Shown in pieces: positions 7,123 to 15,673 of a DNA stretch of 64,000 nt. The stretch is taken from NCBI GenBank assembly GCA_003021655.1, contig PXRP01000057.1, forward strand, positions 1 through 64,000, in the 5' to 3' direction. The position numbers were made by a program, and so were the translations under genes. The stretch is from Halobacteriales archaeon QS_4_69_31. Lineage in GTDB: Archaea > Halobacteriota > Halobacteria > Halobacteriales > Haloarculaceae. The notes under the pieces were generated by a model. That model did no database searches, had not been told where the DNA came from, and saw only the letters and a list, made by a program, of their open reading frames with translations. Within the stretch, counting starts at the first letter, position 1; the number at the start of each line of letters is the position of its first letter.

Positions 7123-8681
7123 GGGTCCCGCGCGGCCCCGACCTGGTCGATGCGGCGGGCCGCCGTCCGCGAGGGGGCGCGCTCGACGGTGGCGGCGTCC
7201 TCGCCGGCGACGGCGTTGAACGCCGCCGCCAGGTCGTCGAGCGTCTCGCGGTTCTCGACCTCCGTCGGTTCGGTCATCAGCGCCTCCGAGACGGTTTCGG
7301 GCCACTTCGTCGTCGGCGGGTGGACGCCGTAGTCGAGCATCCGTTTGGCCACGTCGGCGGCGTCCTGGTCGCCGGCGCTGGCGACGAACTCGTGGTGGAA
7401 CGGGCCGTGGGGTACCTCGTAGTCGATCCGGCTCGCGAGGTAGTTGGCGTTCAGGACCGCCTTCGCGCTGGCGTCCCGGAGGCCGGCGTCGCCCAGCCGC
7501 GCGATGTAGGCGTAGGCCTTCAGCAGGACCAGCCAGTTGCCGGCGAAGCCGTGGACCTTGCCGATGCTCGACTCGGGGTCGGACAGTTCGTACCCTCCGC
7601 CGGCCTCGCGGACGTGTGGCCGTGGCAGGTACGGCGCCAGTTCCGCGGTGACGCCGACCGGTCCGGCGCCGGGCCCGCCGCCGCCGTGGGGCGTCGCGAA
7701 CGTCTTGTGGACGTTGTAGTGCATCACGTCGAACCCCATGTCGCCGGGCCGAGCCCGCCCCAGCAGGGCGTTGAGGTTCGCGCCGTCGTAGTAGAGCAGC
7801 CCCCCCGCGTCGTGGACGATGTCGGCGATCCGCTCGATGTCGCGCTCGAACAGCCCCAGCGTGTTGGGGTTGGTGAGCATCAGCGCCGCGGTCTGCTCGC
7901 CGACGGCCGCCGCCAGCGCCTCGGTGTCGATGCGGCCGTCCTCGCCGCTGGGGAGTTCGACCACGTCGAAGCCCGCCATCGCCGCCGTCGCGAAGTTCGT
8001 CCCGTGGGCCGAGTCAGGGACGACCACCTCCGTCCGCTCTTCGCCGTTGTCCTCGTGGTACGCGCGGGCGATGCTGATGCCGGTGAACTCCCCGGCTGCT
8101 CCGGCCGGCGGCTGGAGCGTCACCGCGTCCATCCCGCCGATCCGCCCGAGGTAGTCCTGGAGCGCGTGCATGACCGCCAGCACCCCCTGGACGCTCCTGT
8201 CCGACCGGTCCGGGTGGACCGCCGCCGCCGGCCGGGCGGCCGACTCCTCGGTGAACTTCGGGTTGTACTTCATCGTACACGACCCCAGCGGGAAGGGCCC
8301 GCTCTCGACCCCGTAGTTCATCTCCGAGAGCCGGACGTAGTGGCGCGCCACGCTCGGCTCGGCCAGCCCCGGCAGTTCCAGCGACTCGCGTGTCAACGCG
8401 GACGGGAGCGGGCTGTCGCCCTCGCTGTCGCCGTCGGCGCCGCTCCCGTCGCCGCTATCCCCGTCGTCCGCACCGCCGATCCGGACCTCGGTCAGGTCCT
8501 TCTCGGCGAGCAACGGCTCGTAGACCCCGTCGTCGGTCCAGCGGGCTTGGTCGTAGATGGTGCCGCTGACCGCCTCGCCGTGGTCCACGCCGTCGTTCCC
8601 CTCCCCGTGGCCGGTCCCGCCGGGATCGCCGTGATCCGCGCCGCCGGCATCGCCGTGGTCCGTGCCGTTCCCGTCGCTCAT
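7077..8681 (-). CDS. gcvPB: Glycine dehydrogenase (decarboxylating) subunit 2, P-protein
   Basis: A 534-residue pyridoxal-phosphate subunit of the split P-protein. With GcvPA it decarboxylates glycine and passes the aminomethyl group to lipoyl-GcvH. The PLP lysine lies in NVHKTFATPHGGGGPG, and SCTMKYNPKF and DYGVHPPTTKWPETVSEALM are typical. The ATG at 8679-8681 starts one base after the gcvPA stop, so translation is coupled. Two features are odd: the first 30 residues are an Asp/His/Gly-rich repeat (DHGDAGG, DHGDPGG, GHGEG, DHGEA), and a second acidic Gly/Asp/Ser insert follows around residues 65-85. Neither is part of the fold. The coding 3' end is duplicated downstream. Confidence 0.95.
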   Translation of the reverse strand: MSDGNGTDHGDAGGADHGDPGGTGHGEGNDGVDHGEAVSGTIYDQARWTDDGVYEPLLAEKDLTEVRIGGADDGDSGDGSGADGDSEGDSPLPSALTRESLELPGLAEPSVARHYVRLSEMNYGVESGPFPLGSCTMKYNPKFTEESAARPAAAVHPDRSDRSVQGVLAVMHALQDYLGRIGGMDAVTLQPPAGAAGEFTGISIARAYHEDNGEERTEVVVPDSAHGTNFATAAMAGFDVVELPSGEDGRIDTEALAAAVGEQTAALMLTNPNTLGLFERDIERIADIVHDAGGLLYYDGANLNALLGRARPGDMGFDVMHYNVHKTFATPHGGGGPGAGPVGVTAELAPYLPRPHVREAGGGYELSDPESSIGKVHGFAGNWLVLLKAYAYIARLGDAGLRDASAKAVLNANYLASRIDYEVPHGPFHHEFVASAGDQDAADVAKRMLDYGVHPPTTKWPETVSEALMTEPTEVENRETLDDLAAAFNAVAGEDAATVERAPSRTAARRIDQVGAARDPRLAWQDLGDLDTHP

Positions 8682-8682
8682 C

Positions 8683-10014
8683 TCAGGCCACCTCCTCGAC
8701 GGCGTCGACGAAGCGGTCGACGGCGTGGGCGTTCGCGTCGGTGACACAGACCTGGATACGGTGTTCGTCGACGACGTGGACGGCGAAGCCCTCGTCTTCG
8801 AGGTCGGCGGCGACCGCCGCCGCGGGCTGGTCGGTGTGAGCCTGGAACTCCCGGAAGTGGTGGCGGTCGTAGACCGGGGCCTCGACGCCCGAGACCGCGT
8901 CGAGGCGTCCGGCCAGGTCCCGCGGGAGCCGGACACACTCCTCGGCGAGGTCGACAAGCCCCTCTGGCCCGAGCAGTGCGGCGTGGATCGCCGCCCGCAG
9001 CGCCAGCCAGGCCTGGTTCGTACAGATGTTGCTCGTCGCCCGCTCCTTGCGGATGTGCTGTTCGCGTGTCTGGAGAGTCAGCGTGTAGGCCCGCCGGTCG
9101 GTGGCGTCGGTCCCCGCGCCGACCAGCCGGCCGGGGACCTGCCGGAGGAACCCCTCGCGGGTGACGAACACGCCCATCCCCATCCCGTAGGCCGTCCCGA
9201 GGCCGAGGACGCTCCCCTCGCCGACGACGACGTCCGCGCCGGCGTCGGCGGGCCGCTCTAACAGGGCCAGCGCCACCGGGTCCGACCCGACGACGAACAG
9301 TGCGTCGTGGGCGTCGGCGACGTCGCCGACCGCGCCCAGCCGTTCCTCGATACAGCCGGCGACCGTTGGGGTCTCGGCGTAGACCATCGCCGTCCCGTCG
9401 TCGACCGCCTCGCGCAGGCCGCCGACGTCGGCGGTCCCGTCGGCCGTCGGGTAGCTCTCGACCGCCAGGCCCGGGCCGCGGGCGTACTGTTCGAGGACCG
9501 CGCGTTTCCCCTCCCGTAGCGTCTCGGGCACGAGGACCCGGTCGCCCGAGACCGGGCGCACGCGCTGGGAGAGCGTCGCCGCCTCGCCCAACGCCGTCGC
9601 GGCGTCGTACATCGAGCAGTTGGCCACGTCCAGCCCCGTGAGTTCGACCAGCAGCGACTGGTACTCGAACAGCGCCTGCAGGAACCCCTGGGCGACCTCG
9701 GGCTGGTACTGCGTGTAGGAGGTCAGAAACTCCTGGCGGCGCGCGAGGTCGTCGACCAGCGCCGGGACGTAGTGGGTGTAGTGCCCCCGTCCCAGGAACT
9801 CGACGAGGTCGTCGGTCCGGTTGAGCTGGCGGCCGACCGCCCCCCGGACGGCCTGCTCGCTTCTCGCGGGGATGTCGAACTCGCCGTCGAACCGGACCGG
9901 CTCCGGGATGTCGAACAGCGCCTCCTCGCTGTCGACGCCGACTGCCTCGAGCATCGCCGCCGTCTCGCTGTCGGTGTGGGGAGCGTACGGGCTCCCCTGG
10001 GTCTTCCGTGTCAT
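8683..10014 (-). CDS. gcvPA: Glycine dehydrogenase (decarboxylating) subunit 1, P-protein
   Basis: A 443-residue subunit of the two-part P-protein of the glycine cleavage system, homologous to the N-terminal half of single-chain GcvP. Recognisable stretches are [20 protein letters not shown] at the N-terminus, the [20 protein letters not shown] block and the RREGFLRQ/GRLVGAG region. The ATG at 10012-10014 is chosen because an upstream in-frame Met adds residues unlike the family. It is first of a two-gene operon with gcvPB. The gcvT-gcvH genes that usually precede it lie 5.3 kb away on the same strand, so it must now have its own promoter. Confidence 0.95.
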   Translation of the reverse strand: MTRKTQGSPYAPHTDSETAAMLEAVGVDSEEALFDIPEPVRFDGEFDIPARSEQAVRGAVGRQLNRTDDLVEFLGRGHYTHYVPALVDDLARRQEFLTSYTQYQPEVAQGFLQALFEYQSLLVELTGLDVANCSMYDAATALGEAATLSQRVRPVSGDRVLVPETLREGKRAVLEQYARGPGLAVESYPTADGTADVGGLREAVDDGTAMVYAETPTVAGCIEERLGAVGDVADAHDALFVVGSDPVALALLERPADAGADVVVGEGSVLGLGTAYGMGMGVFVTREGFLRQVPGRLVGAGTDATDRRAYTLTLQTREQHIRKERATSNICTNQAWLALRAAIHAALLGPEGLVDLAEECVRLPRDLAGRLDAVSGVEAPVYDRHHFREFQAHTDQPAAAVAADLEDEGFAVHVVDEHRIQVCVTDANAHAVDRFVDAVEEVA

Positions 10015-10106
10015 GAATAGGTGGATACCGCAGTGATGGGGGGTCCTACCCGCGCTGGCCACATAGACCTACCTCCTGTGCCCGCGCGGGAGAGACGGGC
10101 CCCGCG

Positions 10107-11366
10107 TCAGGAGAGCCGTTCGAGCGCCTCGATACACTCCAGCAGCGCCCGGCCGTTGTGGTAGGCGCCCTTGTAGGCGGCGCCCTTCCGGCCGACGGGT
10201 TCGAGGTCGTCGGTGACCCCCGAGTGCCACTCGCCGACCTCCCAGTCGATGCCGTGCTCGTCGAGGAACGCCCAGGTCTCCTCGAACACCTCGCGGTAGC
10301 GGTCACGGCCGGTGAGTTCGTACATCCGGATGGCGCTGGTCAGCGCCTCGGCCTGGACCCACCACGCCTTGACGCGGTTGGTCGCGGGCTCGTCGAACGG
10401 CCCGAAGAAGTAGAAGCCGCCCTCCTCGTCGTCATAGCCGTATTCCAGCGAGTAGCCCCACAGCGTCTCGTACAGCTCCCGGTAGTAGGTCAGGGGCACG
10501 TCCAGTTCCGCCGCGGCCTCCATCGTCAGCCAGACGTTCTCGATGTCGTGGCCGTAGGAGACCACCCGGTAGGCCTCGTCGTCGAGCAACGGCTGCCAGT
10601 CGGGGGCGTACTTGTCGGTACAGGCCCCCAGGTCCTTCCGGACGACCGTGTTCGTGTTGACCGTCAGCAACTCGTTGAGCCGGCGCCGGCCGCCGTCGTG
10701 GCCCGTCGCCGCGACGAAGGTCGTGAACGCCTCCATCAGGTGGAGGTGGGTGTTCATCAGCTTCGTCGTCGGGTCGATCTCGGAGTCGACGTTCTTCTTG
10801 GTCGACCAGTCGGGCTCGATGTTATCGAGGTAGGTCCCGCCGGACGTGATGGGAGTCCAGTCGGGCTCGAAGTACTCGACGTAGCCGCCGTTGTCCGTGT
10901 CGTAGGCCTCGGACTCGAACAGTTCGAACAGGTCCACGGCGCGACGCCGGGCCTCCTCGTCGCCGGTCGCGCGGTAGTACTCCGAGAGCGCGTAGAGGAC
11001 GAACGACTGGCCGTACATGTGCTTGTTTGGCTTGGTCGGGGTGCCGTCGCGCTCGACCTCCCAGTAGTAGCCGCCGTTGTCCTCGTCGCGCAATTCGTCG
11101 ACCAGGAACCGAAAGCCCGTTCCGGCGGCCTCGCGGAACTCCCCGTCGCCGTACCCCCCGCGGGCCAGCCGCGCGAAGAACCACACCATCCGCGACTGCG
11201 TGACGATCATCTTGGTGTCGTCGCCGGCGAACTCACCGTCGGCGTCGTAGCTCGTCAGATACCCACCGTGCTCGTCGTCGACCGACCGCGGATACCAGAA
11301 GTCGACGACCGTCTCGTGGAGCGCGTCCGTCAGCTCCGACACCGACACGTCTAGTCCATCGGGCAT
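10107..11366 (-). CDS. AGE-family sugar epimerase/isomerase
   Basis: A 419-residue (alpha/alpha)6-barrel protein of the N-acylglucosamine 2-epimerase family, which also includes cellobiose 2-epimerases and mannose isomerases (YihS type). Supporting segments are FWYPRSVDDEHGGYLTSYDA at the N-terminus, KMIVTQSRMVWFFARL, NTHLHLMEAFTTF, YGHDIENVWLTMEAA and KAWWVQAEAL. These contain the conserved arginine, the catalytic histidines and the Trp-rich substrate wall. The substrate cannot be decided from sequence. It lies between the two halves of the glycine cleavage set, 92 bases upstream of gcvPA and on the same strand, with no functional link to glycine. Confidence 0.85.
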   Translation of the reverse strand: MPDGLDVSVSELTDALHETVVDFWYPRSVDDEHGGYLTSYDADGEFAGDDTKMIVTQSRMVWFFARLARGGYGDGEFREAAGTGFRFLVDELRDEDNGGYYWEVERDGTPTKPNKHMYGQSFVLYALSEYYRATGDEEARRRAVDLFELFESEAYDTDNGGYVEYFEPDWTPITSGGTYLDNIEPDWSTKKNVDSEIDPTTKLMNTHLHLMEAFTTFVAATGHDGGRRRLNELLTVNTNTVVRKDLGACTDKYAPDWQPLLDDEAYRVVSYGHDIENVWLTMEAAAELDVPLTYYRELYETLWGYSLEYGYDDEEGGFYFFGPFDEPATNRVKAWWVQAEALTSAIRMYELTGRDRYREVFEETWAFLDEHGIDWEVGEWHSGVTDDLEPVGRKGAAYKGAYHNGRALLECIEALERLS

Positions 11367-11440
11367 GCCCGACCGTTCACGATGTACTCACTTCAATTTA
11401 CGCAGACCGGCCGGCCCGACCATTCCTCCGGGTTCGATTT

Positions 11441-11640
11441 CCGCGTGTCGACAGATATACGACGACCGCGCTCCGCCGCGGCGACCCGGCCGAGGAGATC
11501 CTCGCGTACGCCGATGACATCGGGGTCGACCTCGTGGTGATGGGCACCCGCGGCGAGGAGTTCACCGAGAACATGCTCGGCAGTACCGCACAGACCGTCG
11601 TCGTCCGGTGCCCGTGCTGACGATCGCCGTCGACGGCTGA
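11441..11640 (+). pseudogene. Universal stress protein remnant
   Basis: A plus-strand frame from about 11441 reads TTALRRGDPAEEILAYADDI, then GVDLVVMGTRGEEFTENMLG and STAQTVVVR. This is the C-terminal half of a UspA-type ATP-binding protein (the normal motif is GTHGR..ER.LLGSTAERVVR). After VVVR a one-base loss puts PVLTIAVDG and a stop in the next frame. No start codon or N-terminal half is present. It marks the edge of a disturbed region. Confidence 0.7.
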
Positions 11641-12116
11641 CTTCCCCCACGACTTTAATGGCTCAGAGAAGGTTTGAAAGCTAATGGGTGACAAGAGAAT
11701 AACGGACTAAGAGAGCCGTGAACCAGGTGCACGACGATTTGACAGCGTTTTAGATTACTGTCATTCTAATAGACTCTTCGCCTGCTGGCTCACCGGGGTT
11801 CGAATTCAGCCAAGAGGCGTCTTGATACGTCCCCGCCTTGTCAGCGGTCTGTGGCGTGCTTCGAACTGTCCGAAACATGGGCTGGTGTGAGACAGACCTA
11901 AGTAGTTCAGTACGAATCATATTTAATGGGTGTTGCTTCCGAATCGTTCCACTGTATACTACGATTTTCGTGGTTTTGAAGGGGATAGAATGGCGAAAAC
12001 GAAATTCTGGATGTTTTCCGAAACTCTGGTTCTGGTCGCCTCTTGAATCAATCTAAACTATTGATTTAGGTCAAACCGCATGATTCATGATAGCACGGGT
12101 GCAAACAGGGTGATTA
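11641..12116. other. AT-richer gap without a supported gene
   Basis: About 475 bases with a marked drop in GC. A 72-codon frame at 11838-12056 has a composition (Cys, Trp, Phe and Ile rich) unlike haloarchaeal proteins and no recognisable domain, so it is not called. Poly-T tracts near 11950 could end or start transcripts, but nothing is clear. Confidence 0.5.
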
Positions 12117-12581
12117 GTGGTTGGTCGCAATGATTCAGGGGGAGATGGGGGTGCACCATCCCCCGATGAGTTCGATGGAAGCGAGATAGACCGGATTGAA
12201 GAGTTCCTCTCGAAGACGGGTGGAGTGATGCTATTAGCCGAGTTGCAGGCCAAACCGAAGCGATTCGTAGTGCTACGGGATGACCTGAAAATCAGTTCAG
12301 CAACGATTCGGAACCGGCTTGAAGACGCCAAAGAACTCGGATTGGTGTCGGACGAGCCGGATTATAATAGTCAGGGGCAGAAGCGCCACCCGTTGACCGC
12401 AAAAGGCCAGGTCATCGCGGACGAGTTGCAGCTGACGGACCTCGCCCGTATTCAGAAGCAAATCTGGAAATTAGAAGCCGAATTCGAAGACCATCTTGAG
12501 GAATTCGAGATGACACTCACGCAGAAAACGACGGAACTGAACGATGAGTTCCAACATGAGTTGACAAGGAGATACAGTTAA
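12117..12581 (+). CDS. Winged-helix transcriptional regulator
   Basis: A 154-residue protein starting at GTG 12117. The segment EIDRIEEFLSKTGGVMLLAE, through RDDLKISSATIRNRLEDAKE to LGLVSDEPDYNSQGQKRHPL, is a winged helix: a recognition helix after a turn (ISSATIRNRL), then a beta-hairpin wing ending in LTAKGQVIADEL as in MarR/PadR-like archaeal regulators. The C-terminal 50 residues form a charged helix (KLEAEFEDHLEEFEMTLTQK), probably a dimerising coiled coil. It lies alone in the low-GC island; target and ligand are unknown. Codon use is less GC-biased than in flanking genes. Confidence 0.75.
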   Translation: MVGRNDSGGDGGAPSPDEFDGSEIDRIEEFLSKTGGVMLLAELQAKPKRFVVLRDDLKISSATIRNRLEDAKELGLVSDEPDYNSQGQKRHPLTAKGQVIADELQLTDLARIQKQIWKLEAEFEDHLEEFEMTLTQKTTELNDEFQHELTRRYS

Positions 12582-12636
12582 CGATCAAGCTACTCAGTCA
12601 ATATGAGGATTGACTTAGTACAGTATTATCCCATCA

Positions 12637-13080
12637 TTAGTCGCCGTAACAGTCTACCGAACCCTGCAGAGAGGGTGTTACCTCCGCATCGCTGGTGATC
12701 TCTACCCGGATAATCATGCACCCCTGAATATCCTCCGTTTGGTGTGTTTTCTGACCATTTCCGTCCATTGACCATTTTAATAGATACCTCCCGGTCTGTT
12801 CTGGAACATCCGACACCCATTCTTCGGTTGGTGTTCGATCACCATCTGATTGAATCGTTGCAGGGGCCAGAGTTACTGTTTGTTCTACCACCACGTCTCC
12901 TCCCTCAGAACCCTCCAAAAGTGTTACGTCAAGAGTGTGTTCGGTAGTATCATAATTAGCGAATTCGATACGCGCTAATCCTTCCATGGTGTCGTCTGCA
13001 TCCCGTGTGTTGCATCCCGCGACCCCAACTCCTCCAACAACAATGGCCGCGCGGAGGAAAGTCCGTCTATTCAAGTTCAT
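12637..13080 (-). CDS. Tat-exported lipoprotein, unknown function
   Basis: A 147-residue protein beginning MNLNRRTFLRAAIVVGGVGV followed by AGC. This is a twin-arginine signal (NRRTFL) with a lipobox Cys at about 23, so it is exported folded and lipid-anchored outside the cell. The mature part (ARIEFANYDTTEHTLDVTLL and onward) looks like an immunoglobulin-like beta-sandwich. A cysteine pair (GCMII and DCYGD) could form a disulphide. The upstream in-frame extension is ignored because the RR motif should sit near the N-terminus. It is the first of two unrelated Tat lipoproteins in the island. Confidence 0.72.
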   Translation of the reverse strand: MNLNRRTFLRAAIVVGGVGVAGCNTRDADDTMEGLARIEFANYDTTEHTLDVTLLEGSEGGDVVVEQTVTLAPATIQSDGDRTPTEEWVSDVPEQTGRYLLKWSMDGNGQKTHQTEDIQGCMIIRVEITSDAEVTPSLQGSVDCYGD

Positions 13081-13193
13081 ATTGATACGTATAGTGAGAA
13101 ATACTAAAACGTTCTTCAGGAGGGAAACCTCGTTCTGAAAAACCATTCGATATCCCACTCATAGGCGCTGAATAGGGCAAAAATGGCATCTAC

Positions 13194-13300
13194 TCATGGT
13201 GGCAGGATATCGTCGTTGAGGATCACGGAATAATCGACAGGGATGGCGGCCCACGTGTTCTTGACAACTTCGCACCCGGTTGTACCCTCCCTCATTATGA
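13194..13300 (-). pseudogene. Duplicated C-terminal tail of the neighbouring PIN-like gene
   Basis: The minus strand reads MREGTTGCEVVKNTWAAIPV then DYSVILNDDILPP and stop. This aligns over its whole length with the C-terminus of the PIN-like protein at 14016-14618 (EGWTGYEVVKNAWASIPVDC, SEFLDGDILPP). No start or N-terminal part is present. The lipoprotein gene at 13295-13915 lies between the copy and the intact gene, so an insertion or a partial duplication is implied. Confidence 0.75.
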
Positions 13301-13915
13301 TTCTTGGATGGTGAGAGTTATCATCCATTTGAATGGCTCTCCCTCGTTTGCCCATTCTGATCCGAAGTGATAGTCCCCGGTCGGCATACACGACGTGTCC
13401 GGTTTGCGATCCCACAACAGATATTCTTGGCTGACCGATTCACCCCGAGAGAGGCGAAGCGGTTCTCCACCAGCGTTGCTCCCGTTGAACGCAGCCTCGT
13501 GAGGAACTTCCCAACAGGTTTCTTTTCGGTCCGGTTGCGCGTATCGAGGAGGGACTAACAAGTACTCTTGTGGTGCTGAATACGTGAAGTCCTCAGCAAT
13601 GACCGGCATGTCATCGCGCACACCGGCAATATCCATTGATTCAGTATCCCCTTCGTTCGTGAAGGTTAAACGCAGTGCAGCAGTGTGCTCTACGGTCACT
13701 TCCGGTCCTCTCATTTCACCAGTGAGAGCAATGTTATGCTCTCGTGGTTCCCGGTCAATTGTATCCAAGCTAACTGTTCGGCTCTGAAACTGCTGGTCTG
13801 TATCCTCTGAATCCGTATCGGTCGGAGTGCTCGTCGTAGAGGAGCCTATTCCGAGACATCCGGATAATCCAGCTGCTCCCACGCCAAGCTCTGCCAGCAG
13901 TGAGCGTCGTTTCAT
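13295..13915 (-). CDS. Tat-exported lipoprotein, unknown function
   Basis: A 206-residue protein with the signal MKRRSLLAELGVGAAGLSGC, a KRRS Tat motif and a lipobox. A Thr/Ser/Asp linker follows (STTSTPTDTDSEDTDQQ), then a beta-rich domain with ALRLTFTNEGDTESMDIAGV and ...YHFGSEWANEGEPFKWMITL, resembling the intracellular-proteinase-inhibitor or BsuPI-like Ig fold seen in haloarchaeal surface lipoproteins. Cysteines in ETCWEV and DTSCMPTGDY may pair. The ATG at 13915 is fixed by the signal. Its 3' end touches a PIN-like gene fragment. Confidence 0.72.
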   Translation of the reverse strand: MKRRSLLAELGVGAAGLSGCLGIGSSTTSTPTDTDSEDTDQQFQSRTVSLDTIDREPREHNIALTGEMRGPEVTVEHTAALRLTFTNEGDTESMDIAGVRDDMPVIAEDFTYSAPQEYLLVPPRYAQPDRKETCWEVPHEAAFNGSNAGGEPLRLSRGESVSQEYLLWDRKPDTSCMPTGDYHFGSEWANEGEPFKWMITLTIQES

Positions 13916-14015
13916 TATGTCTGACAGAGGAGAGGAACTCTGAAAAAGTCTTGGAGGGCTCAAAGAACTGTTTTACTCGTAGTCTGCCACTGATTGTTCG
14001 ACCTTTGGTGGGTTC

Positions 14016-14618
14016 TCAGGGCGGGAGGATATCACCGTCAAGGAACTCAGAACAATCCACAGGAATACTAGCCCACGCGTTCTTGACGACCTCGTATCCC
14101 GTCCACCCTTCCGTCCGAATCATCTCGCCTGACGCCTCACAGAACTCTGCCTTCGAAATGAGCTCGTTATCGAAGAGAACGTAGAGCAGATACGGCGGTC
14201 CGACAACGTCAACATCGTATCCATGGTCATCAACCAGTCGCCTGATCGACCGGCGCGCGGCTCCATCGAGCAGCGAGACGATCTGATACGAGTCACTGTG
14301 TTCGGACAGTTCCTGTTTCAGCGATTCTTCACCCGCGTCCGGCCCGTGTGGTCGGGGAACGACAGTCACAGACGACCACGGCGAGGAATCCTCGTTTAGG
14401 TGATCGAGCACGCGCTGGCTGCCTCGTTTCAAGTACTGTTCACGGCTTCCTTCCGGCGCGTGCGTGTTCGAGTTGACGTGGTTCTGGAGTTCGTGCTTGC
14501 AGACGTTGGTGGTCGTGAGCGCCAGCGACTCCGCCAGAACGTCCCACTGGTTGGTGTTCGCAACGGCAATCAGGGAAGTCGTATCGGCTAAAAGCGGGTG
14601 GCGAGTGTTACTCGCCAT
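14016..14618 (-). CDS. PIN-like domain protein, probable toxin-type partner
   Basis: A 200-residue protein. The N-terminus LLADTTSLIAVANTNQWDVL has the beta-strand plus Asp/Ser pattern of PIN nucleases, followed by a CKHELQNHV helix (the usual second acidic position). GAARRSIRRLVDDHGYDVDV and PPYLLYVLFDNELISKAEFC correspond to the later helices with acidic residues. The match to PIN is by pattern, not certain. It overlaps the upstream gene by 11 bases (14608-14618), the close coupling of a toxin-antitoxin pair. A second copy of only its C-terminus sits at 13194-13300. Confidence 0.6.
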   Translation of the reverse strand: MASNTRHPLLADTTSLIAVANTNQWDVLAESLALTTTNVCKHELQNHVNSNTHAPEGSREQYLKRGSQRVLDHLNEDSSPWSSVTVVPRPHGPDAGEESLKQELSEHSDSYQIVSLLDGAARRSIRRLVDDHGYDVDVVGPPYLLYVLFDNELISKAEFCEASGEMIRTEGWTGYEVVKNAWASIPVDCSEFLDGDILPP

Positions 14619-14934
14619 CGCTATCAGCGAGGAATGTTGAGGTGTCCCGCTCCATTGCCGACTCGAATGCGTCTTTCTCCGCTTTCATCTGGTCGATTTT
14701 CCCACCGAGGAGAACCCGAGCCACGTCTTCATCGATCTCACCACGGCTGTATCGTTCGTAGACTGCGATCTCGTCTTGTTCGTCCAGAGACCGGCGGAGC
14801 ATCTCAATTAACCCGGTACGGGCAAGTTCGCTCACATTGACGCCGCCGATATGAATCTCATCGAGGAGCTCCGCAGCCTCTTTTTCGGCCCCGGCACGGA
14901 ACTGAATCGTTTTATCGTAGCTTGAACCACTCAT
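14608..14934 (-). CDS. Putative antitoxin with N-terminal DNA-binding-like region
   Basis: A 108-residue acidic protein. The first 55 residues (SSYDKTIQFRAGAEKEAAEL, then GGVNVSELARTGLIEMLRRS) resemble a ribbon-helix-helix or short HTH unit, with a beta-strand followed by two helices. The C-terminal part (EIDEDVARVLLGGKIDQMKA and an acidic tail) would wrap a partner protein. This order, together with translation overlap with a PIN-like gene, is the layout of type II antitoxins. A TATA-like ataacatataac stretch lies upstream near 14960-14975. No family name can be given with confidence. Confidence 0.62.
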   Translation of the reverse strand: MSGSSYDKTIQFRAGAEKEAAELLDEIHIGGVNVSELARTGLIEMLRRSLDEQDEIAVYERYSRGEIDEDVARVLLGGKIDQMKAEKDAFESAMERDTSTFLADSDGE

Positions 14935-15289
14935 AGAGAAGCGTTCGCCGCGCAGGGAGTTATATGTTATGACGTGTATGGACTTGTTAGTACATTCTCG
15001 TTGGTACCTCAGTCACGCGAGTTTTATCTCAATTTGTGACCGCAGTCGATCCTCTATACAGTATCACAGTATTCTGACTAATGAGGGGCCTGACCGAGCT
15101 ATCGGACTTCTCTGAGCCGATGATGACTTAGATATTGTTGGTCGGTTGGTGCTTTGTAGGTTTCTACATTCGGAACTTGTGCAGTCCACACCCGAAGCGA
15201 TTCGATATCGCGATATACGATTTATAAAAGACACTCGAAACGGCAGTCTGTCGGCGGTGGGTAGCCGGAAACCGGGCTCGGCCGGCGGT
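14935..15289. other. Non-coding gap between the putative antitoxin gene and gcvH
   Basis: About 355 AT-rich bases. It contains the likely antitoxin promoter, and a TATA-like TTTATAAAAG near 15220 inside palindromic ATATCGCGATAT. Nothing coding is seen. It forms the right edge of the island that separates gcvH from gcvPA. Confidence 0.5.
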
Positions 15290-15673
15290 TCAGGCGGTCT
15301 GGTCGGCGTACTCGTCGGGCGAGAGCAACGCGTCGAGTTCGCTCTCGTCGGCGAGTTCGACCTCGACCAGCCAGCCGTCGCCGTAGGGGTCGTCGTTGAG
15401 CAGTTCGGGTTCGCCCTCGACGGCGTCGTTGACCGCCGAGACGGTTCCGGAGACGGGCGTGTAGATGTCCGAGACGGCCTTGATCGACTCGACGACGCCG
15501 AAGTCGTCGCCGGCCGCCAACTGCTCGCCCTCTTCGGGCAGGTCGACGAAGACCACGTCGCCGAGTTCGTCCTGTGCGAAATCGGAGATGCCGATGCGTG
15601 CCGTGCCGTCGGTGACCCGCACCCACTCGTGTGTGTCGAGATAGCGCAGGTCCTCGGGTACGTCGAAGTTCAT
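15290..15673 (-). CDS. gcvH: Glycine cleavage system H protein
   Basis: A 127-residue lipoyl carrier that shuttles the aminomethyl group between P-, T- and L-proteins. The lipoylated Lys lies in [19 protein letters not shown], and [12 protein letters not shown] opens the fold. Full length. Its ATG overlaps the gcvT stop codon (ATGA), so it is translated with gcvT. The P-protein genes normally next to it are displaced by the island. Confidence 0.96.
   Translation of the reverse strand: MNFDVPEDLRYLDTHEWVRVTDGTARIGISDFAQDELGDVVFVDLPEEGEQLAAGDDFGVVESIKAVSDIYTPVSGTVSAVNDAVEGEPELLNDDPYGDGWLVEVELADESELDALLSPDEYADQTA

Noticed and set aside
7035-8744. 569-codon plus-strand frame opposite gcvPB
   Set aside because: Arg/Val-rich shadow without homology to anything recognisable; gcvPB on the other strand is unambiguous.
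11838-12056. 72-codon frame in the AT-rich gap
   Set aside because: Cys/Trp/Phe-rich composition unlike haloarchaeal proteins, no RBS or promoter, no domain.
15222-15626. 134-codon minus-strand frame inside gcvH
   Set aside because: Arg-rich alternative frame of gcvH with no support.
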